45,551 bases of DNA from the NCBI RefSeq assembly GCF_003946245.1, contig NZ_RHNN01000029.1, forward strand, positions 1 through 45,551, given 5' to 3'. Both the position numbers and the translations under genes were made by a program. The notes beneath the pieces were generated by a model that did no database searches, was not told the origin of the DNA, and saw only the letters and a list, made by a program, of their open reading frames with translations. The DNA comes from Levilactobacillus cerevisiae (GTDB lineage: Bacteria; Bacillota; Bacilli; Lactobacillales; Lactobacillaceae). Shown here piece after piece: positions 7,720 through 16,096 of this stretch (position 1 is the first letter of the stretch; each line of letters starts with the position of its first letter).

Positions 7720-8310
7720 ATGAAAAAAAGAAATGAACAAAGACCACAAGAAATTATTGAAACGGTTACCAAGATGATCATCGAAAGTGGCATCGTCAGC
7801 ATTACCATGCCGCAAGTTGCCCGCCGTGTCGGCATTTCGCAATCAAATATTTACTTGTACTTTCAGAACAAGGATGACTTACTCAAGCAAACCTTTTTAA
7901 CGCAAAAACATTTGATCAACGACTACCTGTTGACCCACTTCACTGAGCAACCGACCGTGACGGCATCCATGCGCTTGTACGCGCGCATCATTTATCAGTT
8001 TGCCCTGGATTACCCGGACGCAATCAACGTCATGATCCAATACGAAAGCTCACCAATCATGCAGCAGGTTAATATTTCAGCAGAGGAGGCAGCCCTCGAC
8101 TTTGACCAGATTACGCTGCTGGTCAGACAAGGCATGGCAAACGGTGAAATTCGCGCCACGGATCCCGGCGTGTTGCTGTCGATTGGGTATACGACCATTA
8201 TTAATTATGTTCAGTCCGTGAGTGAACAAACAGTCGATCCCATTCAGGTGCCGTTTGAAGCAATTTTGGATATGCTGGAGGCCATGTGGCGGAAACCTGA
8301 CCAAGCCTAA
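7720..8310 (+). CDS. TetR-family regulator, divergent from the SDR gene
   Basis: 196 residues from ATG 7720. The HTH lies in 'ETVTKMIIESGIVSITMPQV' followed by 'ARRVGISQSNIYLYFQNKDD', an unusually canonical TetR_N block. The C-terminal part is helical and typical of AcrR-like sensors. An upstream TTG at 7684 would lie in the -35 box, so ATG 7720 is preferred, although it has no ribosome site. Both this gene and the divergent SDR gene have AAGAAWNNNNWTTCTT palindromes inside their promoter spacers, which argues that the protein represses both, with an SDR substrate or product as possible ligand (inference). Confidence 0.8.
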   Translation: MKKRNEQRPQEIIETVTKMIIESGIVSITMPQVARRVGISQSNIYLYFQNKDDLLKQTFLTQKHLINDYLLTHFTEQPTVTASMRLYARIIYQFALDYPDAINVMIQYESSPIMQQVNISAEEAALDFDQITLLVRQGMANGEIRATDPGVLLSIGYTTIINYVQSVSEQTVDPIQVPFEAILDMLEAMWRKPDQA

Positions 8311-8344
8311 TTCGGCCACGATAGGTTACTCGTAAATTTTAGGC

Positions 8345-8389
8345 AAAAAAATAAAGCCCAGGTGAATTCACATCACCTAGACTTTATTT
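8345..8389 (-). terminator. Terminator of the hydrolase gene
   Basis: AAATAAAG...AGGTG pairs with CACCT...CTTTATTT around a short loop. On the minus strand it continues into a T7 run. It lies 66 bases past the stop of the 8455-9309 gene. Confidence 0.75.
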
Positions 8390-8454
8390 GTCGTCTGCAA
8401 GACAACATCGCGGTATTTTGCTTAGGGTTAGACCACCGCAATCACCTGTACTGC

Positions 8455-9309
8455 TTATGATTGACGTTGGGTATTAGCTTTCAAAAAGCTGATGAGTAAC
8501 CGGTCGACTTGTAAATTGTCATGCAATTTACTATGTTGCGCATTGGTCCCGACGATTTTGTGTTCCTGGTAGGACTTCGCCCGGTCAGCGACCAGATAGC
8601 GTAGCGATTTTGAAGACGCATTGCTGACGGAGCCGTCCGAGTGGGACCCATCATTCTTGTCGCCGTAAATGTTCAGCACAGCAATTTGATTTTTAGGATA
8701 AGTCTTGCGCAGACTGAGCAACGCCTTATAGTCCGCCTGCATTTTCGCAGGCTTCCCCGCACGATTTAACTTCATGCGGTTAGGCTCATCGTTCATGCCT
8801 AAGATGCCGTTGAAATGTCCCGCAATATCGACCTGTTTCTGTAGCTTAGGCAAATTGGTCGTTTGCTGCTTCAGGTAAAACATGATGGCCATATTGCCCA
8901 TTGAATGACCCACCATATTAAACTTTTTAATGTGATACGTCTGCTGGAGCTTCACCACGACCGCCGTGGCCCAGCGTCCCCACTGTTGCGCACTGCCATT
9001 GTGGTTATCTTCAAAACCAACCTCCACAATTGGTCGGTGGTCATCCTGATGGAACTGGCCAGATAGGGTGACCTTGCCTTGCTTCGACACCATTGCGCGA
9101 ATCACGGTATTCGTCAGCCCTGCATTCACCAAAGAGCGTGCCATCTGGTTTTCAGCATGATAGCTGCTTCCCCAACCGTGAAAAAATAAGGTTGGCTGAT
9201 AATTATTAGCCGTGTTCACCGTGGCCGACTGCTTGTTTGACTTCGTACAAGCAGATAACCCCAAGCCAACTAGTCCAATCCCCAAAAATAAAACAATTTT
9301 TTTCCACAT
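8455..9309 (-). CDS. Alpha/beta hydrolase lipoprotein (DUF915-like)
   Basis: 284 residues. A lipoprotein signal peptide (hydrophobic residues 5-17, lipobox LSAC with Cys21) anchors it outside the membrane. The hydrolase core shows 'TLFFHGWGSS' (oxyanion region, about residue 40), the nucleophile elbow GHSMGN with Ser136, 'NIYGDKNDGSHSDGSVS' carrying the likely Asp, and a C-terminal His in 'NAQHSKLHDN'. This is the pattern of the DUF915 group of Firmicutes hydrolases; the substrate is unknown. The start is ATG 9309, preceded by GAGGGG; the longer upstream frame lacks a ribosome site and would hide the signal peptide. Confidence 0.8.
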   Translation of the reverse strand: MWKKIVLFLGIGLVGLGLSACTKSNKQSATVNTANNYQPTLFFHGWGSSYHAENQMARSLVNAGLTNTVIRAMVSKQGKVTLSGQFHQDDHRPIVEVGFEDNHNGSAQQWGRWATAVVVKLQQTYHIKKFNMVGHSMGNMAIMFYLKQQTTNLPKLQKQVDIAGHFNGILGMNDEPNRMKLNRAGKPAKMQADYKALLSLRKTYPKNQIAVLNIYGDKNDGSHSDGSVSNASSKSLRYLVADRAKSYQEHKIVGTNAQHSKLHDNLQVDRLLISFLKANTQRQS

Positions 9310-9714
9310 AGTCTTTTCCCCTCTAAACTCTTTGAAAATATTGTTTGCTACTATTGCAAGGGTAACTTTACCCCTCCACACCAACAATTACAACACCCTG
9401 AATAACCGGGTAACCTTTGGGCTAAAATCGTGATTGCTAATTGCCGCCTCGCTGATTTAACCGGTCTGGTTTAGCTAATGCTGGCTCAACCAGTTAAGTG
9501 CCCCATTTCTTGTTAATTTAGTGCCTGCCACAATGCAACCAGCTAAAACACCGTCACAGCACGCATCTCGTTCCCTTGCGAAACCCCAAGTTGCGCGCAT
9601 TTACCTTGCTATTTGCGAAATGATTGCCATGAATTGCTTGTTTGCAACCCCACCAATAACCAACAATAGAATTAGTTAAAGCGCACAACAACTAATGATG
9701 GGGAGGACGATTAC
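9310..9714. other. Intergenic stretch upstream of the hydrolase and exporter fragment
   Basis: No gene is supported here. The sequence contains the upstream region of the hydrolase and, near 9700, the GGGGAGG ribosome site of the exporter fragment. The missing N-terminal half of that exporter cannot be found in any frame. Confidence 0.5.
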
Positions 9715-10337
9715 ATGCTCAATGTACCCATGCTAGACTTTCATGTTTTTAAAAATCGACAGTTTTCTCTTTCATTAATCTTGGTGGTCCTTTCCTTTAT
9801 CACTTTGATTGGGCCTCAAGCAATTATCCCAACTTTAATTCAGTCCTCAATGCATCATACAGCGCTAACGTCTGCCTTAGTTTTATTGCCCGGAGCACTT
9901 GCCAGCGGTTTAACTTCTCTAATTGCTGGTCATCTTTACGATCATGTTGGTGGAAAAATTTTAGGAATCATCGGTAGCCTGATCGTTTCAATCTCGATGC
10001 TACCGTTCTTGTTCTTGAATGTTCATAGCTCACTGATTATGATGTCTGCATGCTTAATATTCAAAATGATAGGTAATTCCCTCGTGATGACACCACTAAC
10101 AACCGAGGCACTGAACGTACTGCCAGATAAATTGCTGAATCACGGGAGTGCGATGGTGAACACATTTCGTCAAGTGGGCGGCTCGATAGGTACTGGACTA
10201 CTACGGTCCAGTCATTTTTCGGCGTACATTCAGCATTTGCTGGTACCCGTGCATTTTTCAGCGGGATTATCGTGCTTGGTCTGATTCGGTTCATACTGGC
10301 TATGCTGTTGAAACCGACGACACGGGCGAATAAATGA
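9715..10337 (+). pseudogene. C-terminal fragment of a DHA2 MFS exporter
   Basis: The 189-residue first frame matches the last third of DHA2 exporters: 'LDFHVFKNRQFSLSLILVVL', 'LLPGALASGLTSLIAGHLYD', 'TTEALNVLPDKLLNHGSAMV' and 'TFRQVGGSIGT'. It lacks helices 1-8 or so. Near 10190-10210 the frame also breaks: the end of the family (ending 'IIVLGLIRFILAMLLKPTTR', then ANK) is found in another frame, stopping at 10335-10337. One missing base near 10204 would explain it. A good ribosome site still precedes ATG 9715. A half-transporter with a broken end is very unlikely to work. Confidence 0.8.
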
Positions 10338-10440
10338 TAGGTCCCTTGCCGTCGATAAATATCTGCGTAGGTCAACCCGATGTAACGGGGCTTGACCAAG
10401 ACCCATCGCTTTGGTCATGGGTCACTCAAATTTACCAATC

Positions 10441-10473
10441 AAAAAAGCTCACCAAATAACTGACGGTGAGCTT
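10441..10473 (-). terminator. Terminator of the isochorismatase-like gene
   Basis: AAGCTCACC pairs with GGTGAGCTT (9 bp) around an 11-base loop. The minus strand continues into T6. It lies just past the stop at 10480. Confidence 0.8.
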
Positions 10474-10479
10474 CCTAAG

Positions 10480-10977
10480 CTAGGCTTCTAACATGGTGAC
10501 AAACCGGTGATCCCAAATACCCTCGTAAAACGCGATGGTCTGATCGGCCGTCATGAATTTATTGTCAACGGTGGTCGTTAGCCCCCGTGTCATTTCAAGG
10601 TCGTAGCCGATACCGTGGGCCACCTTAGTCGTGGTGTCCACACAGTATTCAACCTGCGCGCCACAAATTTCCAGGGATTCGGCCGCAAAGCTCGTCAGCA
10701 CCCGCCGCAAGTTCGTATGATAAAATGCGTTGGCGTGCGTCTTGGACACCACTGAGTCCGTTGCGCGATAGTCCAGTTCGGGAATCAACTCCCACGCGTG
10801 CGACCCCTTAACCAGGTCGTCGTCCGCCTGCTGCACAAATACAATGGGCTTTTTGGCTTTCCGGTACGCAGCAATCCGGGCGTTAACGCCGGCAATCACT
10901 TGCGGTAGGTGTGCGGCGGTCTGTTCGCCGTAGCATACACCGTTTTGAAGATCAATGACTAATAAGACATCTGCCAT
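10480..10977 (-). CDS. Isochorismatase-like cysteine hydrolase
   Basis: 165 residues, matching the compact isochorismatase/nicotinamidase-like fold. The catalytic triad is visible: Asp9 in 'LLVIDLQNGV', Lys79 in 'VVSKTHANAF', and Cys112 in 'GAQVEYCVDTT', followed by the usual 'DNKFMT' segment. Such enzymes hydrolyse amides or enol ethers; the substrate cannot be told from the sequence, and no nicotinamide-salvage gene is adjacent. It is monocistronic, with a strong terminator. Confidence 0.85.
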   Translation of the reverse strand: MADVLLVIDLQNGVCYGEQTAAHLPQVIAGVNARIAAYRKAKKPIVFVQQADDDLVKGSHAWELIPELDYRATDSVVSKTHANAFYHTNLRRVLTSFAAESLEICGAQVEYCVDTTTKVAHGIGYDLEMTRGLTTTVDNKFMTADQTIAFYEGIWDHRFVTMLEA

Positions 10978-11067
10978 GTTGATGGCCTCCTTCAGGAAAC
11001 TTACTGTTTAGTTTTTATGATACGCCTTTTGCGGCAGGGTTCAAACTAAACTTAAGGTAATTTCGGA

Positions 11068-11877
11068 TTAGTCGGTCTGATTTCGCAGTGGCTTACTGCC
11101 GTCAAATAGCTGTTGGTTAACCACCCAACTTTTGGCAAGCTCTTCACCCGTTTCGGCAAGCGTTAGAGCAAAGATGCCACCGTTTTCTGCACCAGAGCGA
11201 CTGCCTGCGTCAATCAAATAGCGGGGTAAGTCAGCGGCATCCGCCTGCATTTTAATGAAACCATAGCCGTCGTCGCTGATGGTTTGAACCGGCGTATGAC
11301 CCGTCACAATGATTTTATTGGCCAGGTTACGGTGCCACGTTTTACCAGGACCGTAATAGTAGTCATCACGAATCCAGAGTAAATCATCGCGAACCTGCTG
11401 GTTAAGCGGATAAGCCCAATTGAGGCCCGCGTGAACAGCAAGTAAATCATCAGTCGACCAAGTCAGGGGCAACTGGGCTAAAAATTTGGTGTAACGAGCC
11501 AACGGCGCTTGCCGCAAAGCATCGGCGACAACGATTGGATGACTGGAGTGGATGCCCAAGTGACGCCAGGTGTTCGCGCCACCATTCAGGCGCCAGGTCT
11601 GATAGCTTAGATCATCACCGTTGGCCGTCTGTAACCAAAAATCATCGTGATTCCCCAATAGTGCCACGTCGCCATGCTGGTTGACGCGCGCCATGATGAT
11701 ATCTAAGACCGCCAGCGGATCGATGGCAGCGGTCTGCTCGGTGCCCTTTCGTGACGACCGTCCATCAATATAGTCGCCCAGAAAAATCAAGCGGCTCCCC
11801 TGCAGACTCGGAGCCCGTAACAGCACGGCCAAATCGTCGGCGGCAGAGTGAATATCCCCAATAAATGTATACTTCAT
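11068..11877 (-). CDS. Calcineurin-like metallophosphoesterase
   Basis: 269 residues. The metal-binding motifs of PPP-type phosphoesterases appear in order: GDIHS (residues 7-11), GDYIDGR (about 34-40), GNHDD (about 75-79), 'VHAGLNW' (about 143) and 'VTGHTPVQT' (about 185). This arrangement is shared by bacterial protein-phosphatase-like and diadenosine-tetraphosphatase-like enzymes, and the sequence does not separate them. It is cytosolic. The gene stands alone on the minus strand, with no clear partner. Confidence 0.8.
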   Translation of the reverse strand: MKYTFIGDIHSAADDLAVLLRAPSLQGSRLIFLGDYIDGRSSRKGTEQTAAIDPLAVLDIIMARVNQHGDVALLGNHDDFWLQTANGDDLSYQTWRLNGGANTWRHLGIHSSHPIVVADALRQAPLARYTKFLAQLPLTWSTDDLLAVHAGLNWAYPLNQQVRDDLLWIRDDYYYGPGKTWHRNLANKIIVTGHTPVQTISDDGYGFIKMQADAADLPRYLIDAGSRSGAENGGIFALTLAETGEELAKSWVVNQQLFDGSKPLRNQTD

Positions 11878-12082
11878 GAAATTTTGCCCCTCTCCTCCTG
11901 GCTGTAAGCCTTGACCGGCAATCTCAGTAAGCCGTTTTTTGGCAAAAAATCAGCGTTCCGCCTTAGCCAAACGCACACGCACATGTCGGTTTGATTTAGT
12001 ATAGCACGTTCACACCACAGCAAAAGCGAACGTATGTTTTAAATGAATACGCTGATTTGCCACTGATTCCTATCTGCCAATT

Positions 12083-14137
12083 TTACGAGGATAAGTCCTT
12101 TGCCTGCTCCAGTACCCGATGAATTGCAGTGGCATCACTGGCTGCCAGCAATTCTTGATACAAGCTTTCATTCTGTAATAATGCTAGCAGTTGACTCAAG
12201 GCGTGCATGTGCGCATCACGATCAATTGGCGCCAGACTAAAAATTACTTGTAACTTTCGTTCTTCACCATGGGCCGCCAACGTTACTGGTTGCTTCAACA
12301 AAAGTAATGACATACCTAAGTGATTGACATCATCTTCTGGCTTCGCGTGTGCCAACATGACCCCGTCCTTAATGATCATGTAAGGTCCTTTCTCTAAGGT
12401 AATGTCGATAATCCTCTTTGCGTACTTGGGTTGGACCGCATTATCTATCTGCAACGGCACTAACGACTCATGAATGGCATCTTGCCAGTCTAAAGGTGCA
12501 GTTGCAATTTGAATGTGAGCCGGAGTAATCAGATCCGTTAAAGACGGTCGACTGTTGGGTAGCGAAGATTTGACAGGTGTATCTTGAAAATAATCACGGA
12601 GACTCGTTGTTAGGCCGTCGAAATCATCAACGCGGGCGTAATCGGTAATAATATCCAGAACTGCGTGTGCCAGCTTCGTTTCTCGAGAATTATCGAGGAG
12701 GTCCAGTCGCCGAAACTCTTGACTCAACTGTTGAAAATCAGCTGATGACGGAATCGCCTGTACCCGCAGAATTGGTACGTTCGCTGACGTATGCAATTTG
12801 GCCGTTGTTAGTACCAGTCGCGTTGCACGCTTTTCCAAATCAATCTTTTGAAATTCTTCCAAACTAAATGGTTGCGAGAAATTGATGTCTGGATAACGGG
12901 CCGACAATTGTTGATAGAGTAACAGGCTAGTCCCAATGCCACTCGTGCAAACTAGTAATACATCCGGCTGTTTCTCAGATGCCAGCCAATCTGGAGATAT
13001 TCGTTGGACCTCACCACCAAAGTAAACAGCGATTAAGGCTAACTCGTCACTAGAGACAGGCGCATGTAGCAATTCTTCAAAGGGTTTTAACGCATACTTC
13101 GTTAAGTTCATTAAGTAGCTATACTTTAATTTAACATCAGTCAGGTTTGCATGTTGATAATGAACGCTATACTTTATTCTGAAGTACGTGGAATAAAGAT
13201 GGGTGGCCAATGCCTCTAGGAAGGCATTTGAGACCATATCAATTCCCGAAACCGAGCTAAATCGCCGGGCAACCTTGTCAGTTGTTCGTAGCAATTCTTT
13301 CACAAATCGATCAGTATTATTGACTTGCTGTAGCTGCCCAGCCAGAACCAATTCGCGTAAGCTTCCTATTTCAGCGGGGGTTGATTGCCCGTATTTTGCT
13401 AAGAGTTGGTCACACCACTGGCTAAAAATATCAACTGGATAATTTTGAATATTTGTTAGCAGGCGTTCCGGATCGCGCGTTCTTTTTAATAGCCACGCGA
13501 TATACCAGACCAAAGCTTGAACTGCATCACCACTGTAATAATTTCCAGATTCCGCTTGCAGTTGCGTTAGTTGTTCAGAAATCTCTTGAATACTTGGGAA
13601 TTTCTGTATAAGTTGGATAATAAACGCATTCTGTTGGGTCAATTGTTGGTATACCCACTGCCGTTGCGTAATTTCACTTCCAACCATTGCTTTCCCGTGC
13701 TTGGTATTAATCACCTCAGTGTCCGCCGGTAGACTGTCTTCTATTTCCCGAAAGTCTTTGATAATGGTATTTTTAGACACGTTCAAGCGTTCCGCCAGAT
13801 TCACAAGTGATAGATGTGAATCTTGCTGGATGAGATACCAAATAATCATTTGCCGTCGCTCAGCCACGTTTAAAATTGGTTGCTTATCTGACTGCGAATG
13901 GTGCTTTAGCTCATCCAATGTCGACTGTGTTAAAAAATAACCACCCTGTGATAACCGTTGAACATCGTCAAGGTTCAAGGCTTTCAGTGTCGTATTTACT
14001 TGTTTTAACCAATAGAATACACTGCGGCGAGAGAGACCCATCTTCTCCTCTAAATCAGCCACAGTCTCATACTTCTTGCCCTCGGCCAAGATAGAAATCA
14101 GTAGGTTCACCTGTTTTTTATTGCTAATCGTCAGCAT
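12083..14137 (-). CDS. PRD-containing PTS regulator (MtlR/BglG type) with IIB- and IIA-like domains
   Basis: 684 residues. An N-terminal HTH (about 1-60) is followed by a second HTH ('LSLVNLAERLNVSKNTIIKD', about 115-135), two PTS regulation domains (about 190-385), a IIB-like domain with Cys397 in 'VLLVCTSGIGTSLLL', and a IIA-like domain with His597 in 'VMLAHAKPEDDVNHLGM'. This is the MtlR/LicR-like activator layout, in which phosphorylation by the PTS sets activity. It is last in the PTS block, 195 bases after the Enzyme I gene, with no obvious terminator between. The likely target is the paired GTGCA dyad upstream of the IIA gene. The IIA domain resembles that of the block's own IIA (AHA[KR]PE signature). 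Confidence 0.85.
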   Translation of the reverse strand: MLTISNKKQVNLLISILAEGKKYETVADLEEKMGLSRRSVFYWLKQVNTTLKALNLDDVQRLSQGGYFLTQSTLDELKHHSQSDKQPILNVAERRQMIIWYLIQQDSHLSLVNLAERLNVSKNTIIKDFREIEDSLPADTEVINTKHGKAMVGSEITQRQWVYQQLTQQNAFIIQLIQKFPSIQEISEQLTQLQAESGNYYSGDAVQALVWYIAWLLKRTRDPERLLTNIQNYPVDIFSQWCDQLLAKYGQSTPAEIGSLRELVLAGQLQQVNNTDRFVKELLRTTDKVARRFSSVSGIDMVSNAFLEALATHLYSTYFRIKYSVHYQHANLTDVKLKYSYLMNLTKYALKPFEELLHAPVSSDELALIAVYFGGEVQRISPDWLASEKQPDVLLVCTSGIGTSLLLYQQLSARYPDINFSQPFSLEEFQKIDLEKRATRLVLTTAKLHTSANVPILRVQAIPSSADFQQLSQEFRRLDLLDNSRETKLAHAVLDIITDYARVDDFDGLTTSLRDYFQDTPVKSSLPNSRPSLTDLITPAHIQIATAPLDWQDAIHESLVPLQIDNAVQPKYAKRIIDITLEKGPYMIIKDGVMLAHAKPEDDVNHLGMSLLLLKQPVTLAAHGEERKLQVIFSLAPIDRDAHMHALSQLLALLQNESLYQELLAASDATAIHRVLEQAKDLSS

Positions 14138-14332
14138 AATATTACCTCAACAATCTCGTTATTTCTCACCCTTGATTCACTTTGCAAACTACCTTTAAAA
14201 TTAGCTAACCACCAGGATTCAACGCCAATAATTAGACTTTTTCTCAAAAAAACAAACTTAGCCGACTGTAGCCCGAAAATACTAAATGCATGACGTCAGT
14301 TCTACCTGACAACCATGCTGTTTAGCAAATCA

Positions 14333-16072
14333 TTATTCTATTGTCTGACTAGGTTGCAGATGTTTTTCCACCAATTCTTTAACCTCTTCATGGGTCTGAC
14401 AGGTGTTAATGGCTTCATCAACCACCTTTGTCCAATCAGTTGTGTCAATCTTTTTCATTTGACTTCGCACCCGCAAAATAGAGGTGGCACTCATGGAATA
14501 TTCATCTAATCCCATGCCCATCAACAATGGCACGGCAATTTTGTCACCAGCCATTTCGCCACACATAGCGGCTATTTTGCCTTCACGATGAGCAGCTGTC
14601 ACAACATTCTTAATCAGCCGGAGTAAGGCTGGGTTATACGGTTGGTAGAGATAAGAAACATGTTCATTACCTCTATCGGCAGCAAATGTATATTGAATCA
14701 AGTCATTCGTCCCAATGCTGAAAAAGTCGACTTCCTTAGCAAATTGATCGGCAAAGACTGCTGAAGCGGGAATCTCAACCATCATGCCCAATTTAATATC
14801 ATCGGCAAATGGAACACCCTCTGCGGCTAACTTGTTCTTTTCCTCAGTAAAGACTTTCTTCGCCGCCCGAAATTCTACCAGCGTCGCAATCATTGGGAAC
14901 ATGATTCGAATCTCGCCGTACTTGGAAGCCCGAATCAGGGCCCGCAACTGTGTCCTGAAGATTGCTTGTCGATCTAACGAAATCCGGATAGCACGGTAGC
15001 CCAAGAACGGGTTCATTTCTTCAGGCAGTGGTAAATAAGATAAGTGCTTATCCCCACCAATATCCATCGTCCGAATAACAACTGGCTTCCCCTTCATGGC
15101 CTCAGCAACCTGCTTATAGGCATTGAATTGTTCATCTTCGGATGGCAGCTTGTCACTATTCATGTAAAGGAATTCCGTTCGAAACAGGCCAACCGCTTCT
15201 GCGCCAGCGTCAGTAACTGCTTTAATATCGTCAGGTGTGCCGATGTTCGCAGCTACTTCGAAATGCTTACCGTCTTTCGAGATTGATTCAGCATCCCTTA
15301 GTTTTCGCCATTCAGCTTTTTCGGCAGCGTATTGTACCGCTTGTTCCTGAAATTGCTTAACTTCATTTGCACTAGGTGATACTACTGCGAAACCATCTAA
15401 GCCATTCAAGACGACCGAATCACCATTTTTAACCGCTTGCGTTGCTTGTTCCGACCCAACAACGGCTGGAATTTCCAAGGTTCGCGACATAATCGCCGAG
15501 TGGCTAGTCCGTCCGCCCAAGTCCGTTAAGAACCCTTGGACGTAGTTCGTGTCCATCTGGGCAGTATCTGAAGGGGTGAGGTCATGAGCAATAACAATAA
15601 CGGGTTCATTGATCAGCGCTGGATTAGGAAGTAACTTCCCCAACAAATGACTCAAGACTCTCTTGGTAACGTCCTTGACGTCTGCCGCACGCTCTTGCAT
15701 GTACTTGTTATCCGTCATTCCCTCGAAAATCGTAATGAATTGGTCAGTGATTTCTGTCAATGCCTCTTCCGCGTTAATCTTCTGTGACTTGATAAGCTCA
15801 TCGATTTGTGAAATCATTTCGGGATCGGCTAGAATCGCCATGTGGGCGTCAAAGACTTCGGCTTCACTTTCCCCAAGCGTTTCGGCGGCCTTGTCCCGAA
15901 TAACTTGCAAGTCGGCTTTAGAATCACTCATAGCTTGACCAAGACGCTGGATTTCGGCATTCACGTCCGTAATTGACTTCTTATCAAAGCTTAAATCTGG
16001 ATTCACTAAGCGGTAAGCCTTGGCAATACCAATACCGTCACTAGCGGCAATACCACTAATTCTCTTTGACAT
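14333..16072 (-). CDS. ptsI: PTS Enzyme I (phosphoenolpyruvate-protein phosphotransferase)
   Basis: 579 residues, full length for Enzyme I. It takes phosphate from PEP and passes it to HPr. Seen: the HPr-binding helical region (about 30-140), the phosphohistidine site '[18 protein letters not shown]' with His191, the PEP-binding barrel with '[10 protein letters not shown]', '[11 protein letters not shown]' and 'GTNDLIQY', and the catalytic Cys in '[10 protein letters not shown]'. The ATG at 16072 is nine bases after GAGGTG; the earlier ATG (16084) is one base from it and is rejected. It lies 24 bases after transketolase. Finding Enzyme I inside a sugar-specific block, away from an HPr gene, is unusual. 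Confidence 0.93.
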   Translation of the reverse strand: MSKRISGIAASDGIGIAKAYRLVNPDLSFDKKSITDVNAEIQRLGQAMSDSKADLQVIRDKAAETLGESEAEVFDAHMAILADPEMISQIDELIKSQKINAEEALTEITDQFITIFEGMTDNKYMQERAADVKDVTKRVLSHLLGKLLPNPALINEPVIVIAHDLTPSDTAQMDTNYVQGFLTDLGGRTSHSAIMSRTLEIPAVVGSEQATQAVKNGDSVVLNGLDGFAVVSPSANEVKQFQEQAVQYAAEKAEWRKLRDAESISKDGKHFEVAANIGTPDDIKAVTDAGAEAVGLFRTEFLYMNSDKLPSEDEQFNAYKQVAEAMKGKPVVIRTMDIGGDKHLSYLPLPEEMNPFLGYRAIRISLDRQAIFRTQLRALIRASKYGEIRIMFPMIATLVEFRAAKKVFTEEKNKLAAEGVPFADDIKLGMMVEIPASAVFADQFAKEVDFFSIGTNDLIQYTFAADRGNEHVSYLYQPYNPALLRLIKNVVTAAHREGKIAAMCGEMAGDKIAVPLLMGMGLDEYSMSATSILRVRSQMKKIDTTDWTKVVDEAINTCQTHEEVKELVEKHLQPSQTIE

Positions 16073-16096
16073 GTTTTCATTCACCTCATCAACTGC

